Source: Whalleya microplaca
Taxonomy: Eukaryota; Ascomycota; Sordariomycetes; Xylariales; Xylariaceae
Assembly (NCBI GenBank): GCA_022497155.1
Contig: MU385741.1
Location: 372,001-436,000 of the forward strand
Reading direction: 5' to 3'
Length of the DNA stretch: 64,000 nucleotides
Below, one piece after another: positions 45,717-57,800 of the stretch (position 1 is the first letter of the stretch; each line of letters begins with the position of its first letter). A program made the position numbers and the translations under genes. The notes beneath the pieces are model-generated. The model did not search any database, was not told the origin of the DNA, and was given only the letters and a program-made list of their open reading frames with translations.

Positions 45717-48403
45717 ATGATATCGTTTGTCTCGAGCCTTCCCCGGCGGAGGCGAATCCTCATCATCGCAGTGCTTGGGCTGCTAATCTGGGCTCTACTC
45801 CCAGTAGCGAGGTTCACTCCCTCAAAACGTCTACTCGCTGCTGTCACGGGCTCATTCGGGACGTCTAGCGATCCTATCCTGCGATATGTCGACCCTCTCA
45901 TAGGCACCGTAAATGGAGGGTCAGTAACATTCTTGAACCTGAATGCGAGAAATCAGAGCTGTGTTGATTGTTCTGCAGGCATGTTTTCCCGGGCGCGACT
46001 TTGCCATACGGTAGGTCATTAAAGGGGCAGCTTGCCTGAAATATGCTGATGAGTTACATAGGAATGGCTAAAGCTGTGGCGGATGTGAGCAATCGTGGCG
46101 AGGCTGCTGCTGGATTTGTATCCGATAATTCAAAAGTCCTAGGCTTTTCACATTTACATGATTCAGGTAAGAGCACATCCATTCACCTCGCTCGTTCATC
46201 TCTAACTTCGTTAATAGGCACTGGAGGGGTGAGTTGACAAGCCATCTATCTGGTTATTTCTAACCTGATCCAGAACCCTTCGCTGGGAAACTTCCCTCTA
46301 TTTGTGCATCCAGGATGTCCAGATGACGACTTTGCCAAATGCAAATTTACTGTATATCAGAGGCCAGTCCACAGAATCGAGGGGTCCGTACAAGCTCGAC
46401 CAGGATACTTCGCCATTGGGCTCAACAACTCGGTTTACGCCGAGATGACAGCATCAGAGCGTACTACTTTATATAAATTCAAGTTTTCAGCCGACGACGA
46501 GGTTAATTCAGACGGTATCTTAGTGCCCAACAATCCACTAGTCCTCGTGGACTTGGTCGACCTGGGAAACACTAGGAAAGGGGGAGACGTCAACATCGAT
46601 CCGATCACTGGCAGGATTACAGGAAACGGAACCTTCAATCCATCTTTCGGGAACGGGGAGTACAAGGCGCACTTCTGTGCGGACTTCACAGGGGCTGAAA
46701 TCCGCAAGGCGGGCACGTTCCTGGACATGAACGCGACAGAAGACCAGAATGCGCTCGGTAATGTTGGAAGCGGCTTCTACATCCCATCTGGCTCGGCCGG
46801 CGCCTGGATCCACTTTGCCCGCCCGCCCAAGGACCAGATCATGGCCCGCGTCGGCCTGTCCTTCATATCTGTGGAGCAAGCGTGCACAAATGCGGAGGCT
46901 GAGATCCCTGACTTCGGGTTCGATGAGGTCGTGAAGGCCGGTGAGGATGCCTGGAAGGAGAAGCTGTCCGTGATCCAGCCGGACACCAGGGGCGTGAGCG
47001 ACGAGTTGCGCACAACGTTTTGGTCGGGTCTCTATCGCGCGATTCTCTCGCCCCAGGATTACACGGGAGAAAATCCGCTGTGGAAGTCCGACGAGCCGTA
47101 CTACGACTCGTTCTACTGCATCTGGGACTCCTTCCGGGCGCAGCACCCGCTGCTCACGATAATCGACCCGAGGGTGCAGACACGGATGGTGCGGGCGCTG
47201 ATCGATATTTACAAGCACGAGGGTAAGCTGCCGGACTGCCGCATGAGCTTCAGTAAGGGCTATACGCAGGTAGGGTCCAACGCCGACGTGGTGCTGGCCG
47301 ATGCCTTCGTCAAGAATCTCACGGACGGCATCGATTGGGAGCTGGCCTACGAAGCCGTGGTGTCAGATGCCGAGCAGGAGCCCAAGGACTGGTCGACGAC
47401 GGGCCGTGGTAACCTCGAGAGCTGGCACGACCTTGGATACGTGCCTTACGATGACGTGGACCGCAACGGCACGGGACCCATGACCAGGTCGATATCGCGC
47501 ACGGTGGAGTACGCGTACGACGACTTCGCGATCGCACTGATGGCGCGGGGGCTCGGGCGCAAGAGCGACGAGAGTAAGTACCTGCAGCGCAGTCGCAACT
47601 GGCGGAATCTGTTCAATGCGCAGCAGGAGGATCGGTACCGCGACGAGGGGGGCAAGGTGCTGAAGACGCAGTTCCAAGGGTTTATGCAGCCGCGCTATCG
47701 CAACGGCACCTGGCGCTACCAGAACACGCGGCTGTGCAGTCCGATATACCAACAGCACGTCTGCTACTTCGACACGCAATACGACACATACGAGGGCAGT
47801 CCGTGGCTATACACCTTCTACGTGCCGCAGGATATGGCGGGACTCGTCAAGGCGCTCGGCGGGCGGGACACCTTCAACGAGCGGCTGGACTACTTCCACA
47901 GCTCGGGCATCAACTACATGGGCAACGAGCCCAACTTCCTGCCGACGTTCCAGTTCCACTACGGCGGGCGGCCCGGGCGGAGCTCCTACTGGGTCCACCA
48001 GTACATCCCGGCGCAGTTCAACAGCAGCATCAACGGGATTCCGGGGAACGACGACTGCGCGATGGGCGCGTTCACCGCCCTCGCCTTCATGGGCTTCTTC
48101 CCCGTCGCGGGGCAGGACGTCTACCTGCTGACGCCGCCGCTGTTCCGCGAGGTCAGCATCCGGACGCCGACGGGCAAGCTGGCGACGCTGCGCAATCTCG
48201 GCTTCGATCCCGAGTACCAGGCCATCTACATCCAGAGCGCCACGCTGAACGGGAAGCCGTATACGAAGAACTGGATCACGCACGATTTCTTCTATAATGG
48301 AGGCGTGCTTGAGTTCGTGCTGGGCACTAGTGAAAGCGATTGGGGAACTAGGGATGAGGACCTGCCGCCTAGCCTCTCGACGGGACTGGGCTTGGATTTG
48401 TAG
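45717..48403 (+). CDS. GH92 alpha-mannosidase with N-terminal membrane anchor
   Basis: Family 92 glycoside hydrolase, a Ca-dependent exo-acting alpha-mannosidase (mostly alpha-1,2). Five exons: 45717-45919, 45979-46010, 46062-46166, 46218-46228 and 46274-48403, giving 826 residues. The fourth exon is only 11 nt yet restores the family block HDSGTGGNPSLGNFPL. Other blocks: YVDPLIGTVNGGHVFPGATLPYGM (over three exons), FWSGLYRAILSPQDY, HEGKLPDCR, MGNEPNFLPTFQFHYGGRPG and GIPGNDDCAMGAF. In the last, the usual Ser-Gly after GNDD is replaced by Cys-Ala. Residues 10-13 are four Arg, followed by about 17 hydrophobic residues (ILIIAVLGLLIWALLPV). This looks like an uncleaved type II signal anchor rather than a cleaved signal peptide. 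The large last exon is much more GC-rich than the first four. Confidence 0.93.
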
Positions 48404-48860
48404 GATATGTACATACTAGCAGTATATCCTAGATAATGGATATCAACGTGGGGATACCTAAAATGCATTGAACACTGTACAATACAGTTGGTACTTACTT
48501 TGAATTCTATTCCAACGATAGTGACGTCCATGATCAAAAGGTGGCAATAGTGATAGAGATGAAGGAACCCGTATGCCAGAGATGCAGTCGAGTGGTACCA
48601 TATTCATAATAAGGATCTGCATTGCAGGATCAAACTATCTGCATTGTAGTCTTTCCCCTAAGCAATAACTCAACCTATACCCAATGATGCAGAAGAAAGG
48701 TCATATTCTCATAAATCCCTAGACTGGTCAACACAAACCGATACATACTATATAGAACAATATCATCTTCACAGATAGGCATCCCAGGTAAGAGGCACGG
48801 GTAAAAATTGGGAAAACCTAAACAAGCCCGATGATCGACTCTGATGTATACTGGTGACCC
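48404..48860. other. Intergenic region between convergent GH92 and DUF2461 genes
   Basis: About 460 nt of 3' flanking sequence for both genes. No gene seen. Confidence 0.5.
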
Positions 48861-50609
48861 TCATTCATCGTCGTCGTTCTCATCAGGTTGCTCTGCCTCC
48901 TCGCCGTCATCAGAATCGCTATCGAAACTCGGATCTGGCATGACTACATTATTAAGGAATGTGACCTGCGCAATATCAGTTCCTGTACGCAGAATCAAAG
49001 CCTAGTAGACACTTACGAATTCAACCATTGGCCGAATAACAGCCATGATCTGATCCTGCGCATCATCGGCAGTGAGAACCGTATCATCGATCTTGGTTCC
49101 AATAGTGTAGTTTCTCAATTTCAGGAGCTCGATATGTCGATGATCCGGATGGAAACCCTGAGTCCGATGCAGTCAGCGACCAATCTTTCACAACCTACCC
49201 TTCACAACATATTCTAAGATGACATACCTTCGGCTTCGTCTTCAGCGCATTTTCCTGGTTCGCAGCCGCGAAGGCCGCTAGGACGGATTTCTCGTTGTTC
49301 TTCTTGGCATGGGGCAGAAACGTACGGCAGAACGCTGGGTTCATGAGAACGCGCCGGATTCGGTGAGGCCTCTCATCGATGCTCGCGCGCAGCTTTGCAA
49401 GCGCGTCGGCGTCCGGGTGCCAGAGGCCGCCGCCTACGAGACAGTTTCCTGGCTCTGCGTGCACGTAGTAGCAGGCGTAAGGTCCCTTGCGACCTGTTCG
49501 TGACCTGGTACGAAGACTTAGCGATTCCGCCTGGTGGCCTACTAAATTTCTCTAGACTTACCATGCTGCGGAATAATGAGGCTACTCGGGAATTTGTACG
49601 TTAGGATAGGTATAGCAATTTCAGGACGAACAGATAACCTACCTTGTACGGAGTTGGGTCCTTGCTGAATCGAATGTCGCGGTATATTCGAAAGATGACA
49701 TCTTTTATTGGAAGCTCAGGGATGGTTTCATCGGCCTCGACTATGTTCTGCGTGAGAGTCTCGACGAATGACTCCCAATCTTTAAGCGATCTCCTATACT
49801 CCTTATCGTGCCCTAAGAAAATTATCATGAGCTTAGATACTCTGCCTTTTCAATTTGGCCCCCACTTACTCTTTAGCCAATCCCTCTTGTTGTTGGCTTT
49901 AAGATCTTTCAGAAATAACAGGGTATTCTCATGAAGCCGAGTATCTTCATAATCGACCCCATTGGTATCTCTTAGTTTAGGATCTAATGTGTTCAGCGTT
50001 AGTAGCTGTTAATTGGTAGAAATATGCAGATGATGATATGGTGCTATTAACCATGCCTGGATGATGTAAGGGCTCTAGAAATGTGATTTTGATGACTCGA
50101 GTTTAGGTCTCCGAAACTATGATGATCGACTTACGTGGGATGAAAGTGATTCTATTCTCATCATCATCCTCGTCCTCGTCCTCGTCATCATTGTCATCGT
50201 CTTGAGCCTCAAACTCTTCTGACTTAGCTCTCATCTTGGATTGAACCTTAGGATCGGGCTTCTTCTTAGACTTAATTGGCGTTTTTGCTTGCGGTCTCCC
50301 GCGCCCACGCTTTGGCGGTGGGGCGGGCTCATCCGGCGACTCGTCCCCATATTCATCGGCTTCATCCTCGTCCTCAGAGACACTCTCATATAGCAACTCA
50401 TCGTCAGAATCATCCTTGGTTTTCCGACTCGGCACCTTGGCCTTGGCCTGGCTCTTGACGGCCTTACGAGGTGGGCCATCATCATCTATGTCATCGTCAT
50501 CGTCCTCGAAGTAATTGCTCTTCCTGCCGCTGGAGCTGATGCGACCGGATCTGCGGCGCGAACTTGACTCTGATACCGATTTCTCTTGCGCGCGCTTCCG
50601 GACAGGCAT
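48861..50609 (-). CDS. DUF2461 family protein with acidic, AT-hook-bearing N-terminus
   Basis: Seven exons join in frame: 50135-50609, 49870-49983, 49643-49812, 49562-49581 (20 nt), 49228-49504, 49017-49157 and 48861-48965, giving 433 residues. The core is the conserved DUF2461 (TIGR02453) domain found in bacteria and fungi: LFLKDLKANNKRDWLK, LPIKDVIFRIYRDIRFSKD, PTPYK, then the 20-nt exon for PHYSAAW, SRTGRKGPYACYYVHAEPG and GGGLWHPDADALAKLRASID. Its biochemical function is unknown. The first 160 residues are fungal extension: basic patches, long Asp/Glu runs and KRGRGRP at 100-106, which matches an AT-hook core. The C-terminus is again acidic. This suggests a nuclear, possibly chromatin-associated protein. 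The start MPVRKRAQEK was chosen because the frame above it has no ATG. Confidence 0.88.
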
Positions 50610-51759
50610 GATGAATGAATTGGGGTTCTGAGATGAAGTTTGAGAGATACGGGAGATGGAAGTAGGGGGCGTCGCAGTTCTGACGCGTTGAGTAGAAAGA
50701 ATCGCGGGGTGCGACCGAAACACCTCGCGCCATCACGTGACCAGGTATTCAAAGTATCAAATGTGACATTAAGCTATGGTATTTGTAAGTATAATTACGA
50801 CTTTTTATAATAAAAATACACTCAGGTCTCTTTAGTCATGGCGGAAGAGGGCGTCGGTGAGGAAATTACGTGACTTCTTGCAAATGAACAAAATGGTTAC
50901 TCTAGAAGACTTCATGAATTCATGAAGAATGTAGTTATATACACACACAAGTTCTTATGTTACGTGGATCCGTCAAGTCATTACTTTCACCAATGCACAC
51001 TTGTCTCAATATCTATTATCCTAACAGTTACTTGATTTTATCTACAGACTGAGTCGATTGAAACGCAAGGATGAATATGCCATCATTTTCCAAATGAAAT
51101 GAGTCGAATGGGCCTTTCGCCCAAACTCGCTGTAATCCTGGAGAGGAAGCGAGGAATAGAAATACTACCGTCTAATTATCTAAATACATACATTATCTTC
51201 TGAAGACGAGTTCAATTAACCGAATAAATATTACTGGCGTATTATTGCTAATGAAATTTGACATCGATGCCTGATCGAGTGAACGAGTTTGGTCTGACAA
51301 AGATCGATATTAGTTGTGGTAGATAGCTATTCCTAGCGCAATCAAATATCTCGCCCGGCTGTAGCGAGCTTGTCGTACGTTAAGTGAGATACGATTTCTA
51401 GAAGACGAAAAGACTAGTATATAATTTGAACCTGACCCGGTCGCACAGGTTGTATCAAGGCTGCTAGGCCTTCCGGTATGTTTCTACAAATATAAATCGT
51501 TGCTGTACCATATTTGGAGGGAACAGGTAGGTGGCCGCCGACCGTGCGTTAACGAATTTCCGGTCTCATGTCCACAAATATTTCCCGTGAATCGTAGATG
51601 GAGGTATTTGTAACGTTCGATATCTATTCGTAAGGCTAGTTCTATCCGAATAGTGCATTCATATCGTGATAGATTTATGTATGAGCTTTCAACACAACGT
51701 TCGGGTGCACCCCCGTTATTACCCTAGCGTATCGTTATGTACGATCCGCTATTTTCAAG
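50610..51759. other. Intergenic region upstream of DUF2461
   Basis: About 1.15 kb, AT-rich, between the DUF2461 start and the end of the zinc-finger transcription factor gene. No gene recognised. Confidence 0.5.
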
Positions 51760-54700
51760 TCAACCAAGACCTGAATTGCGCCCCAGAGGCGTTCTATCCC
51801 GCGGCTTTTCTAATAAGTCCGCGTAAACTTCTAACCCGGTGCCGACGACTTTCACAATGTCGAAGATGTGCGACCCTTTGAACGTCTCAGCCCAAACCCT
51901 AATTACGGCCACAGCAAGTTGACGCAACTTAGTGCTATCATTAGCAGCAATGTCCACATTCGATATTCCGTGTCCAGGTCCACCTGAAAGTGATGGATCG
52001 ATGGGCACTGCAAACTCTGTTTCGTCAAGCATATGACGGAGCATTTCAAGGAGATTTCGTTCGTCGGGCTCAGGAGGTGCACCGGTTGGGCCGATTGAAG
52101 CAAGGGTCATCAACCATTTGGAAAGGAGAATAGCGCATTCAAGATTGCAAACTGTACTCATGTTAGACAATATATTCACTTCAGATTCATGTCCATGCGG
52201 CTACTTACGTGAGTGTTGCATACTCCATTCCGATGATTTTCGCCTTGCTACGTAATTAACACCTACCTTGACTAGCATGGATAATGCATGTATCGCTTGA
52301 AGAACAGCTCGGTTTAACCGACCACTTCGAACGAGATATGGGGAATCGTTAAATGCTTGAGCGATCTGGCCTGCATCCCTTGTCTCGAGAGTCCTACTAG
52401 GACTCAGATCGGTGTACAATCGGATAGAGGCCAACCTCCAAAGCGCCGTCGAGTTATAGGCAACGGGTCCGCCTGGGAAGTCATCCGAGTTATTCTGTTG
52501 TACACCCTCTGTTTCGCGGGCCTGGTGTTGTTCAAAGCTCATCTGCCAGATGCGCAGAGCCTGGAAGCATTCTTCAACGTCATCTTGGCGTAGTCCACCA
52601 AAAGGAGGTATCGACGCAAATGACGTCTGCTTCAACAGAAATATGTGCTGCAATAACGCATGGATGAGGATGTAGTTTCCGAGCGATGACATATAGGCTG
52701 GCGGCCCTTGAGGCGGTCGGCTGAATAACCTTGAGAAGGCATCTTGTAGAGAGATATCCATACTCGGGAAAGACTGGCGGGCTTCTTGCCACTGCCAGGC
52801 TGTTTCTGCCCTCCACAATTTCGAGGAATGAGGAAGAAACAGATTTAGTTCCGAGGTCAAAAGTAAGGGTGGAATATTATATGCGATGCTGCAGAGGTTA
52901 AAGAAGCAATATGTGATAAGTTTGGTGCGATTCCCCCCCTCTATTCGGACCCATGCCTCCCAGTCGGCCGTTTGCGTTGACTCTGATAAGAACCCTTCCT
53001 CACGTACCAAATGAGCTAAAAGACTTTGAAGCGACATGGACTCGTGAAGAATGGCTTTTGCTCCCCATAAGCCAACAGCAAAGAGCAAGAGGAGAGCTTG
53101 GATCGTTTCCATGCGGGATTGAGGGGTATTGGGAGAGCTGTATGGAAAAATCGGGAATTAGTCGAAGTCTGAAAAGGGAGTCAGACTTGTTTTGGGATTA
53201 GCTTACTATGGTTCCCGATGTGTGTCTTGGGTCATTGGACGCTCTTGTTGGACAGAACTGAAAGAATGGCGGAAGCCATGGCTCGGTGAGGGGCGTGTAG
53301 AATGTGGACTATACGCTGCCGGGGTCGGTAGCAAGCCATGAATCTCGTGACTACGACGGCGGCGAATTTGTTCAAGTGCCACGGCTTTTGCTGCGTACCA
53401 GAGTGCGTTTGATCGGTGACTCTCGAATCTGTACTGAGCACCAACTGCTAGAATTGCCAACAGCAACTCCGGGGCCAGTTCTGCAGGTGCGACCGTAGGC
53501 AAATGTAAGATTGGTAAATGCTCGTGAAACCCGCTTACGTAGCCCTCGAGGAATCGAGTAAGAGTATGTCGAGAGGGAAATATGAAATCGTTGGGGAGCA
53601 CCGACGTGAACTCATCCAGTCGGTTTTTGATGACTGTATGATCCATCGCAGACACTCTCATAGATTGCGCCCTTGTCGTATCGTCGTGTATCCTATTGCC
53701 AACTTCCGACGGGTCCCGCGGATCTGGAGCTAGAGAAGGGAAACGGGACGGAAACTGTGATGGCGGTTTCGATAGACCGCCTCGGTGCATATCCGAGGGA
53801 TGCCGTGGCCATATGCTCATGCCCTGCTCTGCCTCGAAAGCATGTGGAAGGAAATGTGAAGAAGTCGCGAACTCGTCTAAGAGTAGATTGTAATCGTCAA
53901 ACGCTGACGGCCCTCCCTGGCCGGGCATTCCTACCGACATAGCACCTGCCTCCGGTTCGCGCCCGCGATCGCCGTACGGCATGCCCTCATCGTAAGATTT
54001 GATGCGTGCCATGCCACCCGCCGGCTGTCCCAGATCCGACATCATCGGTTGCATCGAGTTGACCTCGTTGGCGGAGGCGATCTGGGTTGCGGCATCAGAA
54101 AGCAGGTCAAGATTGCATGCCGCAGCCCTGGTAGGCAGGCGGGGGTCAGGCGCGAGCGCAGATACCGCCATGGAGGAAGACATAGAATCTGAATGATAGT
54201 GTTGGGGATGAGCCCGAGGCATACCCATCATTTCGGAGTCGACATGGCTCTCGGCTGATAACGGCGGTTGGGCAGCGCCGGCCGACGACGGCTTCCGGGG
54301 CCGGTTGCCATCCTTATTAGAGCCCTCATTGAGGTGGACGAGCTTCTCGTGACGGACAAGGAGATCCCTGATGTCCATGTAAGCATATTCGCGGGAAGAC
54401 AAGTACTAGTCCTGGAGGGGTCGCGGGTCATAGGGAGGGGGGAAAGGATCAAGGCCATGTGTGTGCAACAGGCTTGAGGGGGACAGGGAGGTTTAGCGCG
54501 CGCAGAGTACGGTGAGTGGTCGGACACGTGGGCAAGGCAGAATCAAATCACCAAAACGCAGAATTTTCCATGTCCAAGGAAATTTAATCAACTGACCGAC
54601 GTCCAAAAGTCTTTCCACAGCGAGCCCATACACAGGAGAATGGCTTCTCTTTAGTATGAGTTCTCTCATGTCGCTGCACATGTTCCACACGCCTAATCAG

Positions 54701-54883
54701 GAGATTGTCGTGTAAGCTAAATTACCAACGGAGGTGACAAAGCGGAAGACTTTGGTCGCCTTACCTAAAACGTTTGTCGCAGAACTTGCAGGGTAGGGTC
54801 TTGGGCTTCTGTTGCCGGCCCTCCACGCTGTCATCGGCAGTGCCGGTGACGCCAGAGCCCTCTATAGATTGCATCGACGGCAT
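51760..54883 (-). CDS. C2H2 zinc-finger transcription factor with fungal-specific domain
   Basis: Five exons: 54765-54883, 54597-54692, 53207-54367, 52209-53137 and 51760-52151, giving 898 residues. The first three exons rebuild two adjacent C2H2 fingers. Finger 1 (residues 32-52) is C-x2-C-x12-H-x3-H; finger 2 (60-83) is C-x4-C-x12-H-x4-H. They are joined by the classic linker THTKEKPF. Residues 90-340 are disordered. The middle-homology region (Fungal_trans, PF04082 type) follows, with FLEGYVSGFHEHLPILHLPT, ELLLAILAVGAQYRF and, after the next splice, ETIQALLLLFAVGLWG. This is the common C2H2 plus Fungal_trans layout of Pezizomycotina regulators. Target genes are unknown. The 229-nt intron inside finger 2 is the longest single intron modelled in this gene. 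It ends just after an in-frame ATG (MDIRDLL), so a finger-less isoform is conceivable. Confidence 0.88.
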
Positions 54884-57800
54884 CGGAGAAAGGCTGAGTG
54901 AATAATGATTAGGGTATTAGGGCAAGGTCCCTGTAGGAACTATGGGTGTAATGCAGAACAAGTCACGCAACGCCAATAGGTGGGGGAGAGGTAAGTATAG
55001 AAGGTCCAGGGGCAGGAGGTTATGCCGGAAAGAGGAATGACTGCCTTTGCGGGGTGGACGATTGATGGATGAATTCATGGACGTGATGGTGGTATTAGTT
55101 TGACTTTGGGTATACTCGGCACGTAGTGTGGGTTTCCACTGCATCTGTCCTCCCGCCTCCCCCAAAAGATCGGCCACTCGCCAAGTTGGCGGCCCAGGAT
55201 GTGGTCAGTGAAGCCCGAAGCCTGACGTTCGATGTCCCAGAGGACTGTACGACGACGACGGGGCTGAAAATAATAAGCCGACAGCTCGTGACGAGGCTGT
55301 GACTTGACACGTTTCCCGACGAAAGACGGACCAGCCCGGGCTACTTAACCGACAGACGGAGACTGTTTACAAGCGGGCTCTATTGGTGGACGTTGGCGCG
55401 GAGAAAGGAAGAGAAGGGGAGGAGCGCGTGTGGAGATGGGAGAAAACTGGCTACCGTAACTCTTGAGATTCCGCTCTGTGACCGGAGAGGCTGAATTGCA
55501 AAGCTGGAGTCAGGTGGGTGAGACAGATGAACCGATACATGCACATAACAGTACTGGAGGGCTCTTATATCATAATGAGACAGCTCAATGCCCCAAGTCA
55601 AGGTGGAACAGGCGATGCGATGAGGTCGATGGTTGGACTCGGGGTTTGAGCGAGAGGTGGTTGTTGGTGAGGAGTTCAGGAGGAGGAGGGTGCGGAGATG
55701 GGGGAGAGAGACTTGGTGAAGACCAGCTAAGTGCATATGGGTGAAACCCGAAAGGATGAAAAGTGGCGCTAATTCAGCACGCGGAGTGCGTAACAGGGTA
55801 GGTATCGACGAAGTACCGGCACTACCGTCTTATCTACCTAGGTAAGTTTAAACTTGCTACCGACGCTGGCTTGATACCTCGTGAGCGATGTCTCGTTGAT
55901 GATAGAAAAGGCGAACTTCAAGTCTTGAGAGTGAAAACAAAGCGCACCTGTACTATACGACACTATGCGGTGTTGTGAGAAGTGAGGGTAGGTCACAGTA
56001 AGAAGTCGAGATGAGCATTAAGTATGTACATGTACACATCCGAGGGGGTGTCCCGCCCCCAGATTGAGATGCGAGAATCGTAACCAGCCCGCAGAAACAA
56101 TTGATGGTAGGTCGCGACCCCATACAACAAGCACCATCTCCGCATTGGAGAAACGGGCTCTTGGAAAATGTGGGGGGCGGGGAGACCAATCACCCATTCT
56201 CAAAGCCCGCTTAGACCAGACAGCCCAGGCGAGTGAAGTACTTTGAGGTACATACTTCCAGTCTATACCTCGGTGTCTTAACTACACCAGCACAGGATTC
56301 ATATAGATATAACATTGAAGGTCGCTACTGAAATGGGAGACGAGATGGTAGCACTAGCACGAGACTGAATTGACTTCCTCTGTCTAAGTTTACCAGCTGC
56401 CGAACCTAAGTACTCATGACCCATCTGCTCTTCCCACCAAAGCTAATCAACACGAGGTACATGCAGTTCTTGAGCTGACGTCGACCATTGCGGTTTTTAC
56501 GTGGTCTGCGCTTGTCACTCGTGGGGGGAAGCTGTTGAAGCGAGGGCTGATAATGGCTGCTCGCGTCGAATCTACGGCGGATCACGCTGCCGGAGGCTTA
56601 TTAAATGTGCCGTGTCTACCGACAATGGCTTCTAAGAAGTAGGAGGCAATACAAGAGAATGTCTCCTTTGGTGTTTCTAATACTCAGAAAGATACAATCA
56701 GGCCCAAAGGACCCTGTCATTCCGATATGGCCTTATTCTTCTCGCGTTGAAAACCACTTACGGAAATGATAATCCAAAGCCGACCCAGCCAGACCAGCGC
56801 AAGCTATGCGTTGTGGGCTTGACAAAGGAGGGGAAAGTTGATGAGTGGTAGGATGTCAGAACTTTGTCAGGGATTCAGCGGACGCTAGCAGGCCATCATG
56901 GCAGATCAATTGGAAACAGTACTTCTGCCTCGGTGCAACATATATGAAAAGAACGAGAAACTGGCCGTGCAGCCTTTAAGCCTCGAAAGGTGTTGCGGTG
57001 TGTCAGAAGAAACGACCGATTAGATATGCTTGTAGGTTGTGTCCGAAAATGGAAAACGCAGATCCTCTTTATTGGACAAAAGCTTGAAATATTATAGAAT
57101 GAATAAACCTGGATCGTATGGCACCGAAAAGCACAATTCTCCCGACTGTGGAGTTGAGGAATTGGGGTACTGGGGGACCGACGCTGGGATAGCGCAAGCC
57201 TTATGTAATGCGGAGTACTCGCGATGTCGCTCATCCGTGCAACGGGGAAGTGTACACCTACTGTCCTACATTCTTGGAGGCAGACCTCCACAATCTGTCT
57301 GTCGTAGTCCTATAGTTAGTAACCCTTTCGGCAACGTAGGTAGTCACTTGACTATGACGATCGTTTAGTCTAGCCCTGCATTGCACCATAGCTGTCTAGT
57401 GATGGGGGCTCGGGTTCCGGAGTATTCATATGAGAACTTCCCAGACGCCGCGTTAATCACTATGCGAACCCCAGATTTTCATCAATTCCACAGGCGAAGA
57501 AGCACCGCGGCCAAGGTTTCATCGCAGCAGTGACCGCTACCGGAATCAAAGATGGAGGGCGCCAGTAGCCCGTCCGACGCACTTGTCTCGAACGGTTAAA
57601 TACGACCTAGGTCCCAGAAGCGATCTAGAACGAGAGGAGAGCCGAACGACTGGGCGGGTGAAGCGTGAAGCAGCAGAATCTGTCGTCATCGTTTGTGCTA
57701 GATATATCCCCCGCCGTCAGCCAATTTAAGGCAATTCTCATAGGTTTGATCAGTAGGCCAAAATGGGATCTGAGTGATTCTATAGACGGGTTAAAAGGGG

